Shown: in pieces, positions 20,148 to 29,475 of the stretch
Position numbering within the stretch: the first letter of the stretch is position 1
Layout of the letters: each line of letters begins with the position of its first letter
Assembly (NCBI GenBank): GCA_001314905.1
Contig: LJZT01000031.1
Coordinates: 1-43,695 of the forward strand
DNA length: 43,695 nucleotides
Reading direction: 5' to 3'
DNA from: Phormidium sp. OSCR
GTDB lineage: Bacteria; Cyanobacteriota; Cyanobacteriia; Cyanobacteriales; Geitlerinemataceae
Position numbers and translations under genes: made by a program
The notes under the pieces: model-generated
What the model saw: only the letters and a program-made list of their open reading frames with translations
Told to the model about the DNA's origin: nothing
Database searches by the model: none

Positions 20148-20903
20148 ATGACTGAAGTCTTCCGCGTCGGCGAGCAAGGAATTACAGCAGAAGAAATCCC
20201 TCAACTGCTCAAACGTTATCAGCTACTGCCACAGTTTTTGCAGGGGCTAGTCATCGATCAGGCGATCGCCGAGTTCACCTGTTCCGAAGACGAACAACAA
20301 GCCGCCGTCCAGAAATTTTGTAAACAAAACCAATTGACCTCTCCGGAGATCCAACAGGCTTGGTTGAAAGCCAATGGTATGACCCTCGAAGAACTCGAAG
20401 CCCTGGCCATACGACCGATATTATTACAAAAGTTTAAGGAAAAAACCTGGGGGCAAAAAGTGCGATCGCACTTTATGAGCCGTAAAGCCAGCTTAGATCA
20501 AGTCGTCTATTCCCTCATCCGCACCCAAGATGAAGGATTAGCCCAAGAACTGTACTATCGCATTAACGAGGGGGAACAAAACTTTGAAGAGTGTGCCCGC
20601 GACTATTCCCAGGGTCCCGAAGCCCGCACCGGCGGGAAACTTGGCCCCGTCTCCTTAAACCGACCTCACCCCGCCATCGGCAAACTCTTGTCGGTCAGTC
20701 AACCGGGACAACTTTGGCCCCCTCGTCCTCTGGCAGAATGGTTTATTATTGTTCGCCTTGACGAATTTCATCCCGCACAACTCGACTCAGCCATGCACCA
20801 GCGGATGTTAGATGAACTCTACGTCAACTGGCTGCAACAAGAAGTGCAAACCATTGCCGCCGACTACTTTAAACGCTTGTCTTCACCCCCAGCGTCCGTA
20901 TGA
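20148..20903 (+). CDS. PpiC/parvulin-like peptidyl-prolyl isomerase, first gene of secretion operon
   Basis: The 251-aa product has an N-terminal helical SurA-like region (about 1-115) and a parvulin-type domain (about 120-215). The latter contains the stretch SQGPEARTGGKLGPVSLNRPH (one residue over the cited core at 148-167) and WFIIVRLDEF. There is no signal peptide or TM segment, so it is predicted to be cytosolic, unusual for this group but fitting a role in keeping an exporter's substrate unfolded before transport. The start is the ATG at 20148, with AGGAG only 2 nt before it, closer than usual; the TTG at 20136 is an alternative. The end overlaps the exporter gene by 4 nt (ATGA), so translation is probably coupled. 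Confidence 0.85.
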   Translation: MTEVFRVGEQGITAEEIPQLLKRYQLLPQFLQGLVIDQAIAEFTCSEDEQQAAVQKFCKQNQLTSPEIQQAWLKANGMTLEELEALAIRPILLQKFKEKTWGQKVRSHFMSRKASLDQVVYSLIRTQDEGLAQELYYRINEGEQNFEECARDYSQGPEARTGGKLGPVSLNRPHPAIGKLLSVSQPGQLWPPRPLAEWFIIVRLDEFHPAQLDSAMHQRMLDELYVNWLQQEVQTIAADYFKRLSSPPASV

Positions 20904-23900
20904 CTCAGACCACCTCCCAACCCCAAATCTCCGATTTTCTCGCCCAAACGGCTCCCTTCGACCGCCTGCCACCCGAGCAGTTGCGTCAGTTAGCCGCTAA
21001 GGCACAACTCTTGCGCTATCGCATGGGACAGCCCCTGCTGGTGCGAGATAAAATGCCCGCGCAGATTTCTGTTATCTACCAAGGACAGGTCCGAGTTCTC
21101 GGCTACGATCGCCGTAATGGCCATTCAACCAGTTTGCGCTTAGTTGGTGCCGGTGAAGTCCTCGGTTGGATCAGTGTAGTGCGGGATCTCCCCTGTGAAA
21201 CGGCCCTGGCCTCGAGTGAAACCATTTGCGTGAGCATTAATGTCAATGACTTCCGCGACTGTCTGCGCAACCAGCCTGACTTTAACCGGGCCGTGCGAGA
21301 ACACCCGAGTCTGACAGAAGTCTTTGAACTCAGTAGTGCTGAACTGCAACGGCGAGCCGATGCCAGCGCCGATGTCAAAAGCCTCTGTTACGATCTCTGG
21401 TCTGAAGCGCAAATCATCGATCTCGACCCAGGGCAACATTTAGAGCCAGAGCGCCTCGATCCTCAACTCCTCTGGCTCGTCAGCCGTGGCGAACTGGCCG
21501 AGGCCAAAGTCGGCGATCGCCTCTACCCGGCCCGCTACAATCGCACGCGACTCGAACAGTCCCTACGCTTAGTCGGCGTTCCCTGGACGGCCAAAGTCAG
21601 TCAATCGGCCGGCTCAACCCGACTCCCCGCCGTCCCAGACCGGGACAACGACCCGGCCGAGGGCCAAGACCCCCAAGACTCCAACAACCAAGACTCCAAC
21701 AACGGCGACACAAGAGCCATTGTCCCCAGCAATAATGTCTCTAATAATCTCTCTAATAATGTCTCTAGTGCCAGCAATGCCCTAGCCAACATTCCCGAAG
21801 CCCCGCCACGACCGCCAGATCCGCCGCGAGACCCCCTCGCTCCCCCACCACGTTATCCTCACATTCGCGGTAGTGGTCCGATTGGCTCTCCCTTGGCCTG
21901 CTTCCATATGCTCTGTAAGCATATGCGGATTAACTTCCGCAAAGATGCCATCCGCAAATTGCTCGAACAGCAGCTAAAAACCAAAGGGGCCGTCTCACTC
22001 TACGGCTGCGGCACCATCATGCCCACCCTGGGGGTTCAAGCCCAACTCGCTCGCATCCCCAAAGGTTCCTTGGGACGGCTGCAAGCACCGGGGATGATGA
22101 AATGGCAAGATAGCTACGCCGTTCTCTACAAAATCACCGAGAAAGAAATTGTCCTGGCCGTCCCCGAAGTGGGGATTCTCCATCGCACCCCGGCCCAAGT
22201 GGCCGAAATGGTCGAAGCAGATGTAGCCGAAGTTGTCCTGGTTCAACCTCCTTCAGGGGATCAGTCCGAGAAGTTCAGCATGTGGTGGTTCCTCCCCTCC
22301 TTGCTGCGCTACAAGAAGGTCTTAATCGAGGTCTTTATCGCCTCCTTCTTTGTCCAGTTATTTGGACTGGCTAACCCCCTGCTGACCCAGGTCATTATTG
22401 ATAAAGTCCTCGGTCAACGCAGCATCGAAACCCTAAACATCCTCGGGATTTTCATGATTGGGGTAGCTCTGTTTGAGGCCTTGCTCACCAGTTTGCGAAC
22501 CTACCTCTTTGTTGATACCACCAACCGCATTGACCTGAACCTCGGCTCCGAGGTGATTGACCACCTGTTCCGACTCCCCCTCGGTTACTTCGATAAACGC
22601 CGGGTGGGGGATATCGCCGGACGGGTGAACGAGTTGGCCAACATTCGTCAGTTCGTCACGGGGACAGCTCTAACGGTGGTGCTCGATGCTGTCTTCTCGG
22701 TCATTTACATTGCCGTAATGCTGACCTATAGTTGGCTGCTGACGGCGGTCTCTCTGGTCACTGTTCCCTTCTTCACGGCCTTGATTGTCTTTGTCTCGCC
22801 CATTGTGCGGCGACTGCTGCTGAAACGGGCCGAACGCTATGCCGACGCCCAATCCTATCTCGTCGAAACCCTCAACGGGATGCAGACGGTGAAGGCACAA
22901 AACATTGAGTTGACCTCCCGCTGGAACTGGTACGAACGCTATGCTCGCTATATGAACGCGGGCTTCCGAACCATTCTCACTAACACCGCCGCCAGTTCTG
23001 TGGCTGGGTTCCTCAATAAACTTTCCTCCCTGTTGCTATTGTGGGTGGGGGCCTATTTGGTGATTAACCAGGAACTGACCTTGGGTCAGCTCATTGCTTT
23101 CCGGATTATCTCTGGCAACGTGACCGGCTCGCTGCTACGCTTTGTTCAGGTTTGGCAAAGCTTCCAGGAAGTGGGGATGTCCATTGAACGTCTGCGGGAT
23201 ATTCTCAACTCCGAACCTGAAAGCAACGAGAGCGATCGCCTCAACATTCCCCTGCCGAATATCGAAGGACACGTTAAATTTGAGGATGTCTGCTTCCGCT
23301 TCGTTCCCACGGGTGCATTAAACGTTGCCAATGTCAACATTGACTTTCCTGCTGGGTCGTTCGTCGGCATTGTCGGACAAAGTGGGTCGGGTAAAAGTAC
23401 CTTGATGAAGTTGCTACAACGGCTTTATCCCCCGGAAACGGGACGGATTCACATTGATGGCTATGACATCAATAAGGTCGAACTCTATTCCTTGCGCCGA
23501 CAGGTTGGGGTGGTTCTACAGGATACGCTCTTGTTCAATACCACCATTAAGGCCAACATTGCCCTAAACAACCCCGAAGCCACCGATGAAGAGATTATCA
23601 ACGCGGCGAAAGTGGCCGTGGCCCATGACTTCATCATGACGCTACCCCAGGGTTACAACACTGTTGTTGGGGAACGGGGTTCAGCCTTATCCGGGGGACA
23701 ACGACAACGGATTGCGATCGCCCGGACGGTGCTACAAAAACCCAACTTGTTGATTCTCGATGAAGCCACCAGCGCCCTAGACTACAACCTCGAAAGCATG
23801 GTTTGTCAAAACCTGGTCGAAGAGTTCCGAGGACGCACGGTGTTCTTTATCACCCACCGCTTACCCACCGTTCAGGGTGCTGACTGCATCCTGATGATGG

Positions 23901-23998
23901 ATAACGCGGCCTTAGTTGAACAGGGAACCCATGAAGAATTGATGGCACTAAAAGGGCGGTATTACTGTCTATATGAACAACAGCAGTCTCAGTTGTAG
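20900..23998 (+). CDS. HlyB/HetC-like ABC exporter with cNMP-like and degenerate C39 domains
   Basis: The 1032-aa product has these domains in order: a cNMP-binding-like fold (about 15-130), a linker region with a second domain and an Asn/Ser/Pro-rich stretch (about 235-320), a C39 peptidase-like domain (about 325-445), six TM helices (about 460-760) and an ABC ATPase (about 785-1025). The ATPase has Walker A GQSGSGKS (826-833), signature LSGGQ (930-934) and Walker B LLILDEATSALD. The C39 domain keeps Cys334 but has DSYAVLYK where peptidases have GHFVVLYK, and VP in place of the usual DP, so it probably binds rather than cleaves substrate, as in HlyB. The cNMP fold lacks the usual Arg. It is a type I secretion inner-membrane pump. 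Confidence 0.93.
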   Translation: MTQTTSQPQISDFLAQTAPFDRLPPEQLRQLAAKAQLLRYRMGQPLLVRDKMPAQISVIYQGQVRVLGYDRRNGHSTSLRLVGAGEVLGWISVVRDLPCETALASSETICVSINVNDFRDCLRNQPDFNRAVREHPSLTEVFELSSAELQRRADASADVKSLCYDLWSEAQIIDLDPGQHLEPERLDPQLLWLVSRGELAEAKVGDRLYPARYNRTRLEQSLRLVGVPWTAKVSQSAGSTRLPAVPDRDNDPAEGQDPQDSNNQDSNNGDTRAIVPSNNVSNNLSNNVSSASNALANIPEAPPRPPDPPRDPLAPPPRYPHIRGSGPIGSPLACFHMLCKHMRINFRKDAIRKLLEQQLKTKGAVSLYGCGTIMPTLGVQAQLARIPKGSLGRLQAPGMMKWQDSYAVLYKITEKEIVLAVPEVGILHRTPAQVAEMVEADVAEVVLVQPPSGDQSEKFSMWWFLPSLLRYKKVLIEVFIASFFVQLFGLANPLLTQVIIDKVLGQRSIETLNILGIFMIGVALFEALLTSLRTYLFVDTTNRIDLNLGSEVIDHLFRLPLGYFDKRRVGDIAGRVNELANIRQFVTGTALTVVLDAVFSVIYIAVMLTYSWLLTAVSLVTVPFFTALIVFVSPIVRRLLLKRAERYADAQSYLVETLNGMQTVKAQNIELTSRWNWYERYARYMNAGFRTILTNTAASSVAGFLNKLSSLLLLWVGAYLVINQELTLGQLIAFRIISGNVTGSLLRFVQVWQSFQEVGMSIERLRDILNSEPESNESDRLNIPLPNIEGHVKFEDVCFRFVPTGALNVANVNIDFPAGSFVGIVGQSGSGKSTLMKLLQRLYPPETGRIHIDGYDINKVELYSLRRQVGVVLQDTLLFNTTIKANIALNNPEATDEEIINAAKVAVAHDFIMTLPQGYNTVVGERGSALSGGQRQRIAIARTVLQKPNLLILDEATSALDYNLESMVCQNLVEEFRGRTVFFITHRLPTVQGADCILMMDNAALVEQGTHEELMALKGRYYCLYEQQQSQL

Positions 23999-24074
23999 GG
24001 GTCATGCTCATGTCTATCCTGTTAAGAATGCGAGGATGGGGCGCAGATGATCTGTCGAAGCCAAGGGAAAAGCC

Positions 24075-25658
24075 ATGAATATCGAACGAATTGAGTCAAT
24101 CCAAGAACAACCCGTAATCCTCGAACAGCCCGCCTTTTGGACTCGGGCGCTGATTTGGCTAATTGTCGCGATTACCACCTCAGGTGTCGTGTGGGCCTCG
24201 TTAGCCAAAATGGATCAATCCATCCCTGCTGAAGGGAAACTCGAACCTGAAGGGTCGTTGCGAGAAGTGAAAGTCCCAGCCGGTGGGGTAGTACGGGAGA
24301 TTCACGTGGCCGGGGGGGATGAAGTCAATGAAGGGGATTTACTGGTGACCCTAGACTCGACGGTATCGCGAGCTTCGGTGGAGTCACTGCGAGAGGCCCG
24401 CGATCAGCGGCGCAGTGAGGCCCGGGCCTTTCAGGCTCAAGCTGAAGGATTGGATCTCGGGGTCCTCGATGCTGTGGGTGAGTTCGATCGCACCCAAATC
24501 CAACGCATTCAGGCTCGCCGGGCTGAACTGGCTTCGCAACGAGATGCCACCAATAGCCAGATTCGTCAGTTAGAAGCCCAGTTAACGCAAACTCGGGGGC
24601 AAATTATGGCCCTCGATGCTCAGATTTCGAGTTTGCAAAATCGCCTGCAAATTGCTGAGGATGGACGCAATTCCGATCGCCGACAGTTAGCAACCGCCGA
24701 AGATCGCTTAGAGGAATCTCGACGACGCCTCGAACGCTCCCGCGCTGTGTTGGCCGAAGATGAAAACATCTTGGCTGATTTAGAGCCACTCCTCGAAGAT
24801 GGGGGCATTGCTCGTCTGCAAGTCACCCGCCAACGTCAGCAGGTGATGAACCGAGAACAGGAAGTCTCAAGCGCTCAAGATGACATTCTGGCCCGAGAAG
24901 CTGAGATTACGCAGATTCGCGACACTCAGCGACAACGAGAGTCAGAGATTGAGGGCTTACAGTCTGAAATCCTCTCCCGACGCGCCGAACAGGATCGCCT
25001 ACGGGGTGAACTTGAACGACTCGAAGAAGGTATCCAAGAGGCTCAGGCTCAGTTACGAACCATTCAAGCCACCTCAGAACGGGAAGCCTATCAGGCCATT
25101 TCTGAAAATCAGAAGCAGGATACTCAGTTAACCAGTCAGTTGGCGGCGGCGGAACAGGAGTTACGCTTTACGGAGTTGCGATCGCCCATTGATGGAGTTG
25201 TCTTCGAGGTTCTCCCCAACTTTGGGCAAGATGAAGACGGCGGTGGCTCTGGGTTTGTTCTCAACACCACTGAACCGGTCGTCACAATTGTGCCCAATAC
25301 CAACTTGGTGGCTAATGTCTTTGTCACCAACAACGATATTGGCTTTATCACCAGGGGAATGGAGGTCGAAGTTCAAATTAACGCCTTCCCCGCCATGGAG
25401 TTTGGCACGATTCCGGGAACCCTAACCTCCATTGGCCAAGATGTCTTGGAACCTGAGCAAAATCGCCAGTTTTACGCCTTTCCTGTCACCATTGAGCTAG
25501 AACAGCAACATTTTGATTTGCCCAAATCAGATATGCGCGTCCCCCTCCAATCGGGGATGGCCGTTCAAGCCAGTATTAAGGTGCGTCAACGGACGGTGAT
25601 GAGTTTATTCCTCGATCGCTTCACCGGTGGCGCCCGCACCCTGGAACATCTGCGTTAA
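24075..25658 (+). CDS. HlyD-family membrane fusion protein
   Basis: This 527-aa periplasmic adaptor joins the ABC pump to an outer-membrane TolC-like channel. It has a short cytosolic N-terminus, one TM helix (about 27-47, ALIWLIVAITTSGVVWASLA) and a split lipoyl-like motif (EGSLREVKVPAGGVVREIHV about 57-76; FTELRSPIDGVVFEVLPNFG about 370-389). A very long Glu/Gln/Arg-rich coiled coil (about 100-350) lies between the two halves, followed by a beta-barrel C-terminal part. The long hairpin implies a deep periplasmic reach. It begins 76 bp after the exporter and ends 1 bp before the next gene. No TolC homologue is in the window, as is common when one serves several systems. Confidence 0.94.
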   Translation: MNIERIESIQEQPVILEQPAFWTRALIWLIVAITTSGVVWASLAKMDQSIPAEGKLEPEGSLREVKVPAGGVVREIHVAGGDEVNEGDLLVTLDSTVSRASVESLREARDQRRSEARAFQAQAEGLDLGVLDAVGEFDRTQIQRIQARRAELASQRDATNSQIRQLEAQLTQTRGQIMALDAQISSLQNRLQIAEDGRNSDRRQLATAEDRLEESRRRLERSRAVLAEDENILADLEPLLEDGGIARLQVTRQRQQVMNREQEVSSAQDDILAREAEITQIRDTQRQRESEIEGLQSEILSRRAEQDRLRGELERLEEGIQEAQAQLRTIQATSEREAYQAISENQKQDTQLTSQLAAAEQELRFTELRSPIDGVVFEVLPNFGQDEDGGGSGFVLNTTEPVVTIVPNTNLVANVFVTNNDIGFITRGMEVEVQINAFPAMEFGTIPGTLTSIGQDVLEPEQNRQFYAFPVTIELEQQHFDLPKSDMRVPLQSGMAVQASIKVRQRTVMSLFLDRFTGGARTLEHLR

Positions 25659-25659
25659 G

Positions 25660-27282
25660 GTGGGGCGACTCTCGCGGCAACGCTGGGGGGTTATAGGGTT
25701 GGCGATCGCTCTGGTTGTGGTTAAACTCTGGGCGATCGCCCATCTCCCCATCCATGCCTCCCTGGCCCGCCACGATAACCTCCGCTACATCATCCGAGCC
25801 AGCCAACTCCTCGACCCCGATGTCCCCTATGATGGCCTCGTCCTCGCCCGTCAACCAGGATATCCCACCTTTATCGTCGCCAGCTATCTCCTGGGCCTGC
25901 CACTGCGATTTGCCCAGGAACTGCTCTATCTAGCCGCTGGCCTATTTCTGGCCCTCAGCCTCCAGCGTTGGCTCCAATCGGCCCGAGCCACAGGTTTATT
26001 TCTCATTCTCTACACCTTGGCCCCGTTTTCCTACCACTGGAACCGTCAAACCCTGCAAGAAGTCCTCTATCTTCCCCTCACGGCTGCCATCCTCGGGACT
26101 TGTCTCAATCTTCTTCAAGACTATCAATATCCCCGTAGAGTCCTCCTCAACGCTCTAACACTCGGCATCCTCGGCGCCGGGTTTTGGAATACCCGTCCTG
26201 AAGGCATTTGGATCGTCCCCGTTATTGCACTTTGCTACGGCTATATCGCCCTAAAACAGTCCTGTTTTGCCTCTCGCACCCGTTTCACCACTTTTGCTGC
26301 TGCGAGCCTACTGACGGTCGCGCCAGGGGTCGTCCTGACCTCGTTTATAGCTGGGATGACCTATCTCGACTATGGACTCTATCACACCTACGACCTCAAA
26401 GCCCCCGGACTCCGGGCCGCCTATAGCAGCCTACAGCGAGTTGCCCCAGAGCGGCAGCGCCCTCAAATCACCGTTCCAGCAGCAACCCGCGCCGAAATTT
26501 ACGCCGTCAGCCCCAGTTTTCGTCGCTTAGCCCCCCACCTCGAAATCCCCGCCGATGAGGGTTGGCGAGCCGCTTCCTGTGGCTTAGGGGTATGCGATGA
26601 TTATGCCGCCGGTATCTTTTTTTGGGCCGTACGGGATGCCGTCGAAGCCGAAGGATTCTATCAATCAGCACCTAAAACCGAAGCCTTTTATCAGCAAATT
26701 GCCCGCGAAGTCAATGGTGCTTGTGAGCGGAACTGGCTCGACTGTCAACCGCAAACCATCGTCAGTTTTATTCCCTCCCTCACAGGAGATCTCGTGATGC
26801 CTTGGTTGCGTCGTAGCGCTGAACTTGGCTATCAATTAACCCGCAGTTCCTTGGTATTGCGGCTCGATTCGGGCCTCGAAGATATTGAGCTACGAGAGCG
26901 CTATTACCGTCAGATTACCCGAGAAGCGGCCGATTTTATCGAGGTCCGGTCTTTGCCGGCAAATCAGCTTAAAGATGCTCTCATTACCGCCGTCTCTAAG
27001 CTGTATCAGTGGCTGTTCCCGGTTCTCTTGGGCTTGGCAGTCTTGGGGTGGATTTGGGGCGGTCTGAGGGTCTCCCAGGGGCTGCTCATTGGGGCGGGAA
27101 TGCTGCTATGGTGTATTCTCGTGCGGGTGCTGTTGGTGGCCTATATCGATGTTACCAGTTGGTCTGTTGGAGCCGGCGATCGCTATCTTCGACCCGTATT
27201 GCCCGCCTTCTGGCTATTGATGGTCATCGGACTTGAACTCGGGATGAGACGATGGCAACAACGGAAACCTCCACAATTATAG
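25660..27282 (+). CDS. Polytopic membrane protein, GT-C glycosyltransferase-like (first of three)
   Basis: This 540-aa protein has about ten TM segments, the first at 11-27, followed by the loop LARHDNLRYI with Asp39. In GT-C glycosyltransferases the catalytic acid lies in the first external loop, so the layout is suggestive. A large soluble loop (about 250-410) interrupts the membrane part, and four or so TM helices close the C-terminus. I recognise no named domain with certainty. The GTG at 25660 starts 1 bp after the HlyD stop, and a GTG at 25627 would overlap it. The position in the secretion operon suggests surface glycan or glycoprotein work. Confidence 0.75.
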   Translation: MGRLSRQRWGVIGLAIALVVVKLWAIAHLPIHASLARHDNLRYIIRASQLLDPDVPYDGLVLARQPGYPTFIVASYLLGLPLRFAQELLYLAAGLFLALSLQRWLQSARATGLFLILYTLAPFSYHWNRQTLQEVLYLPLTAAILGTCLNLLQDYQYPRRVLLNALTLGILGAGFWNTRPEGIWIVPVIALCYGYIALKQSCFASRTRFTTFAAASLLTVAPGVVLTSFIAGMTYLDYGLYHTYDLKAPGLRAAYSSLQRVAPERQRPQITVPAATRAEIYAVSPSFRRLAPHLEIPADEGWRAASCGLGVCDDYAAGIFFWAVRDAVEAEGFYQSAPKTEAFYQQIAREVNGACERNWLDCQPQTIVSFIPSLTGDLVMPWLRRSAELGYQLTRSSLVLRLDSGLEDIELRERYYRQITREAADFIEVRSLPANQLKDALITAVSKLYQWLFPVLLGLAVLGWIWGGLRVSQGLLIGAGMLLWCILVRVLLVAYIDVTSWSVGAGDRYLRPVLPAFWLLMVIGLELGMRRWQQRKPPQL

Positions 27283-27303
27283 GGGAGACAAACCTAAGCC
27301 AAA

Positions 27304-29475
27304 ATGAAACCCATTTCCATTACAATTCACCCAGATAAAATCATAAAATTTATCTGTGGTATCTTGACGATTTACCTTTTTTTTGCATTCCTACCAATTC
27401 CTCGACCCATTGGCACAGGATTAGACCCCTCCTGGAAATATGGAATTAGTCAACTTGCCGCTAATAACGTAATTTTCGGTAAAGATATTATTTTCACCTA
27501 CGGTTCATTTGGTTATCTTGTTCGTGGCGCAATTTTAGAGCAGAATTTCTGGGATATTTTTATCTTCAAAATCATCATTCATCTGATTTTATTTACCGTT
27601 GCGATCTGGCGTATTTTAAAATCCCGTCATTCCCTCGAAAAACTTTCCATCGCCATCAGTGTCAGTTTTCCTTATCTAATCTCTGACTTTTACGAAGCCC
27701 TACAAACCGAATATCAAACTCTATATATTATCATTATTCTGCTCTCCTTTCGGGAGATTTGGCAAGGCAAACACGCCCACTATTGGGCAGTCGGCATTGG
27801 TGCATTAGGCGGCTTTCTCCTACACAGTAAAGTCTCCATGGGACTGCAAGCCTCCGTTTCACTTTTTATCTTCTTTTCTGTTCAAGTTCTCTTAGGATTA
27901 CGCAACCGTTTCGGAGTCCGCAAAAATCTATTACTCCTTCTCGACTCCCAACTCGCAACCGCCACAACCGCCTTCCTCTTTTTACAAGTTGATAACTTTA
28001 GCAACTGGCTATCCGTTATCCTCAGCTTAGTCACCTCTGTTGTGATTGGTGTCGCCGTAATTCCCAAAATCCTCACCTCTCATCCTCGACTCCAACAAAT
28101 TTCCCAATTTACACCCCGCCTGCTGTATGGCATCAGTTTAGCCGTCATTATCCTGATTTCTCAACCCTCCCTCCTCGACTATCTCAACGGCTACTCTCAC
28201 ATTACCGCTGGCTATTCTGGGGGCATGAGTTATATCGGGTCATCCACTGAACTGACCCTAATTTTCTTAGAATTGCTGGGACTTTTCTGGCTCCTGCTGC
28301 TCGTCGCCCAATCGGGAAACCCCAGTTTTTCCGTGGCCATGATTTTGCTGACCCTGTTAACCTTTAAACATGGCTTTGTCCGTCAAGGCGCTCATGGACT
28401 GCGGTTTGTCTTTAGTATGCCCTTGATATTTGCCCTTTGTACCCTACAAATTCGTCCTAGATTTTGGCAAAAGTTCGCCTATAGCCTCCATCTCTATAGC
28501 CTGGTTCTCTGTCTCGTATTCCATAATTATTACACGAATCTATTTGCCGACTATTACCCCACTAACCTGGTTCGTCCCCTGGCCCCGGCCCTTGTGGCCG
28601 AGAAATTCAACTATTTCTGGAATCCCGTGTCCCTGAAAGCCGACTTACTGGCCCAAAGTGCAGAAAACTTGCAAGATGTTATCCTTCCGGCCCCAGTTCG
28701 CGAGGTAATTGGCGACGGTTCAGTGGATATTATTCCCCGCGAAACCTCCATGGTGGCGGCCAATGGACTCAATTGGCAACCTCGCCCGGTGTTCCAATCC
28801 CAAGCGGCCTATACTCCCTATCTCGATAACGCCAACCGCAACAGCCTCGCCAACTCGCCTCGGGATTTCTTGTTATATAACTTCCATACCGTCGATGGCC
28901 GACATCCCTTTTTCGATGCCCCGGCGACGGCAGTCTATTACACCTGCCATTATGGGATATCGCCCCAAGTCCCCGAATTAGTGCAACTGCCAGTTTTACC
29001 GAATTTAATGGTTTTAGAACCGCTGCCCCAATCCCGTTGTGGCGAGGAAAGAGAACGTCGGGAGTTATCCGTCGTTTGGGATGATTTTGCTCAAATTACC
29101 GCCGAGGATGGAGAGATGGTTCGGGCCGAGATTGAGATTGAACATTCATTTTGGGGACGGCTTGCCAAATCCTTATTTCGGGTTCCACCGGTGATGATGA
29201 CGGTTCGGGATATGTCCGGGGAGGAACGAACCTATCGCATTTTGGTGGCGAATGCTGAGAATGGGGTTTGGTTAAGTCATCTTCCCCGTCATGATGGAGA
29301 AGCATTTGCCTTTTTTCAGGGACAATTACCGCCGCGTACCTATAGCGTTAAGTTCTCAACCCTGAATCCGGGTCTATTTCAGCCTCGGATTCGAATGACG
29401 TTACGGGGATATGGGTTGGGTGAGTTTCGCGAACAGCCGGCGATGGCGGAGGAGATTTCTCGTGTTGCAGATTAG
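27304..29475 (+). CDS. Polytopic membrane protein of unknown function (second of three)
   Basis: The 723-aa product has TM1 at about 15-31, the loop GTGLDPSWKYGISQL with Asp41, then about ten more TM segments to about residue 410. A large C-terminal soluble domain (about 420-723) follows and is probably periplasmic. The organisation resembles oligosaccharyl-type GT-C proteins, with membrane core plus soluble tail, but no motif proves it. The first 900 bp or so are clearly richer in A and T (many Ile, Phe, Lys, Asn codons) than the flanking genes, hinting at a different origin. It follows the previous gene by 21 bp. The last codons contain the ribosome binding site of the next gene. Confidence 0.75.
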   Translation: MKPISITIHPDKIIKFICGILTIYLFFAFLPIPRPIGTGLDPSWKYGISQLAANNVIFGKDIIFTYGSFGYLVRGAILEQNFWDIFIFKIIIHLILFTVAIWRILKSRHSLEKLSIAISVSFPYLISDFYEALQTEYQTLYIIIILLSFREIWQGKHAHYWAVGIGALGGFLLHSKVSMGLQASVSLFIFFSVQVLLGLRNRFGVRKNLLLLLDSQLATATTAFLFLQVDNFSNWLSVILSLVTSVVIGVAVIPKILTSHPRLQQISQFTPRLLYGISLAVIILISQPSLLDYLNGYSHITAGYSGGMSYIGSSTELTLIFLELLGLFWLLLLVAQSGNPSFSVAMILLTLLTFKHGFVRQGAHGLRFVFSMPLIFALCTLQIRPRFWQKFAYSLHLYSLVLCLVFHNYYTNLFADYYPTNLVRPLAPALVAEKFNYFWNPVSLKADLLAQSAENLQDVILPAPVREVIGDGSVDIIPRETSMVAANGLNWQPRPVFQSQAAYTPYLDNANRNSLANSPRDFLLYNFHTVDGRHPFFDAPATAVYYTCHYGISPQVPELVQLPVLPNLMVLEPLPQSRCGEERERRELSVVWDDFAQITAEDGEMVRAEIEIEHSFWGRLAKSLFRVPPVMMTVRDMSGEERTYRILVANAENGVWLSHLPRHDGEAFAFFQGQLPPRTYSVKFSTLNPGLFQPRIRMTLRGYGLGEFREQPAMAEEISRVAD

